Assembly (NCBI RefSeq): GCF_000328525.1
Contig: NC_019964.1
Location: 1,488,001 to 1,552,000, forward strand
From: Halovivax ruber XH-70
GTDB lineage: Archaea > Halobacteriota > Halobacteria > Halobacteriales > Natrialbaceae
Reading direction: 5' to 3'
DNA: 64,000 nucleotides
Made by a program: the position numbers and the translations under genes. Positions 62,747 through 64,000 of this stretch are shown in pieces (within the stretch, counting starts at the first letter, position 1; every line of letters begins with the position of its first letter). The notes below the pieces were generated by a model that saw only the letters and a program-made list of their open reading frames with translations, did no database searches and was not told the origin of the DNA.

Positions 62747-63697
62747 TCAGGTCTGATCGGACGCCGGCCTCAGGTGCTCGCAGTCGCCTGCCGTCACGGT
62801 GACCCTGTCGTCGTCCGTCTCGAGAACGAGCGCGCCCGACTCGGTGACGGCGACGGCCGTCCCCTCGATCGTCCGCTCCCGGTGGGTGACGCTCACCCGC
62901 TGACCCAGCGTCACGGCGAGTTCGCGCCAGCGGTCGAGGGTGGCCGACAGATCGTCGCGCCGCGCGTCGAAGCGTTCGAGCAATCGCTGGAGAAACGCCC
63001 GCCGGTCGACCGCACTCGCTTCCTGGACGATCGAGGTGGCGCCAGCCGGAAGGGCCGATGGGTCGACATTCGCGTTGACGCCGATGCCGCAGACGAGCCA
63101 CGAGATACGGTCGGTCTCGCCTTCCATCTCGGTCAGGATACCTGCGAGTTTACGGTAGCCGCGATCGGTGTCGGCCGGGACGACGACGTCGTTGGGCCAC
63201 TTGATCCCGGCGTCGACACCCGCCTCCCTGCTGGCCTCCGTCGTTGCCACGGCGGCGGCGAGCGTGTAGAGTGGCGCGCGAGCGGGCGGAATCGTCGGCC
63301 GGCAGACCAGACTCGTCCAGATGCCGCCAGCCGGAGAGTCCCAGCCGCGATCGAGTCGTCCCCTGCCACCCGACTGGGTGTTCGCGACGACAGCGACGTC
63401 ATCGGCGCCGTCTGCAGCGAGTTCGCGCGCCCGCTCGTTCGTACTGGGGAGGGTGTCGTGGAAGTCGATCGAAAACGGTGCGTCCAGGCCGTACTCGACG
63501 AGCGGGCCACTGTACCCCGATACGTCGCCGAGCGCGTATCCCGACGGCGTCCCGTCGATTGCGAATCCTGCCTCGCGCAGCGCCTCCACGTGTTTCCAGA
63601 CGGCCGCACGCGACATATTGAGCTCGTCGGCGAGCTCCGGTCCCGTTACTGGGCCGGCTTCCAGCCCCTCGATCACGGCCTGGCGCGTCTCGTCCAT
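62747..63697 (-). CDS. birA: Biotin-[acetyl-CoA-carboxylase] ligase with HTH domain
   Basis: 316 residues. N-terminal winged helix (VTGPELADELNMSRAAVWKHV, residues 1-60), then the ligase core with TLPSTNERARELAA, the biotinyl-AMP loop GGRGRLDRGWDSPAGG, IKWPNDVVV and a C-terminal SH3-like domain. It makes biotinyl-5'-AMP and biotinylates carboxylase subunits. The HTH implies that it also represses biotin genes, as E. coli BirA does. Transcribed toward the stress-protein gene. Confidence 0.95.
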   Translation of the reverse strand: MDETRQAVIEGLEAGPVTGPELADELNMSRAAVWKHVEALREAGFAIDGTPSGYALGDVSGYSGPLVEYGLDAPFSIDFHDTLPSTNERARELAADGADDVAVVANTQSGGRGRLDRGWDSPAGGIWTSLVCRPTIPPARAPLYTLAAAVATTEASREAGVDAGIKWPNDVVVPADTDRGYRKLAGILTEMEGETDRISWLVCGIGVNANVDPSALPAGATSIVQEASAVDRRAFLQRLLERFDARRDDLSATLDRWRELAVTLGQRVSVTHRERTIEGTAVAVTESGALVLETDDDRVTVTAGDCEHLRPASDQT

Positions 63698-63798
63698 ACT
63701 CTACCTCGCCACGGCATGCCCTTCAAAGAGCCGATACGGGCCAGGAAATTGGGGTTCGCCGACTCCTACCGAAATCAGCAGAACCGCACATTGCCGAG

Positions 63799-64000
63799 TT
63801 AAGCTCGCATCTCGGACAGCACGTCGCGTCCGGGTGCGATCAACTCGTCGAGGTAGCTCGCGAGCGCACCTTTTGCATCGGCTGGGTGGAGTTCGCCGGA
63901 CTCCAGGTCGGTCGCTAGCATCTCGTAGGACTCGTAGGTCAGATCGCCGCCGTACTCGTCGGGTCGCTCGACGACGACTTCCTCGAAGCGGGGGAAGACG
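63799..64000 (-). CDS. tyrS: Tyrosine-tRNA ligase, C-terminal end (5' part beyond the window)
   Basis: 67 codons from the right edge to the stop at 63799. The frame reads ...VFPRFEEVVVERPDEYGGDL, then YESYEMLATDLESGELHPAD and YLDELIAPGRDVLSEMRA. GELHPADAK and YLDELIAPGR are characteristic of the C-terminal tail of archaeal/eukaryal-type TyrRS. The catalytic and anticodon-binding parts lie outside the window. Other class I synthetases are less likely given LHPADAK. Confidence 0.8.
   Translation of the reverse strand, partial: VFPRFEEVVVERPDEYGGDLTYESYEMLATDLESGELHPADAKGALASYLDELIAPGRDVLSEMRA

Overview
This 64 kb window is chromosomal DNA of a halophilic archaeon (class Halobacteria). The evidence is the high G+C, the very acidic proteins (Asp/Glu-rich, Lys-poor), TATA-like boxes about 25-30 nt upstream of start codons (leaderless mRNAs), archaeal DNA topoisomerase VI beside a gyrase pair, a DUF54 exosome-associated protein, and a tRNA-Trp whose intron carries a C/D-box guide RNA. 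The genus cannot be fixed from the sequence alone. Almost all of the window is ordinary housekeeping sequence. The most accessory-looking stretch is about 43.8-47.3 kb.

Layout. 0-4.2 kb: the end of sucC, a UbiA prenyltransferase, tRNA-Glu with a duplicated 3' end, a fumarylacetoacetase-family hydrolase, a metallo-beta-lactamase-fold hydrolase and a pilin-like protein. 4.2-12.7 kb: the topoisomerase VI operon (top6B-top6A) divergent from gyrB-gyrA, with an insert of hairpins between gyrB and gyrA. 12.9-18.8 kb: two DNA-binding regulators (a COG2524-type HTH protein and a DtxR/SirR protein), arginase, an NDH-2-like flavoprotein, a hexapeptide acyltransferase and purD. 18.9-25.1 kb: an overlapping helicase-exonuclease pair that matches bacterial YprAB/MrfAB in architecture, divergent from thyA-folA. 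25.2-32 kb: a duplicated PhoU/TrkA-C protein facing a split MgtE-type cation transporter, a DUF255 thioredoxin-domain protein, a thioredoxin and a cysteine synthase. 33.5-36.5 kb: intron-containing tRNA-Trp, a membrane protein and guaB. 36.6-43.8 kb: a YcaO protein with an azoline-synthetase-type C-terminus, the DUF54 protein, a DHH phosphoesterase, an enoyl-CoA hydratase and a geranylgeranyl reductase-family flavoprotein. 43.8-47.3 kb: a less gene-dense stretch, locally AT-rich, with perfect hairpins, a lipoprotein, a membrane protein coupled to a 35-residue membrane peptide, and a cupredoxin lipoprotein. 47.3-55 kb: hisD, an IscA-like protein, dodecin, three membrane proteins, an aminotransferase, small zinc-ribbon and DUF-type proteins and a stress protein. 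55-64 kb: an MscS channel, a dehydrogenase - sugar isomerase - dehydrogenase cassette, an HD phosphohydrolase, an amidohydrolase, a second stress protein, birA and the 3' end of tyrS.

Common threads. thyA-folA provide dTMP and reduced folate. top6AB and gyrAB are the two type II topoisomerases and share one control region. The MrfAB-like pair is a candidate DNA-repair unit. Several unrelated tandem arrays with 22-31 bp units lie at or just beyond stop codons (17.4, 30.0, 39.7, 49.4, 60.9 kb), with one more in a divergent promoter region (52.2 kb). Perfect palindromes suitable as operators lie in front of the arginase, cysteine synthase, 46.2 kb membrane-protein and 62.1 kb stress-protein genes. 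No CRISPR array, rRNA, complete insertion sequence or prophage was seen. The leading candidates for something undescribed are the YcaO locus and the archaeal MrfAB-like pair with its extra N-terminal region.
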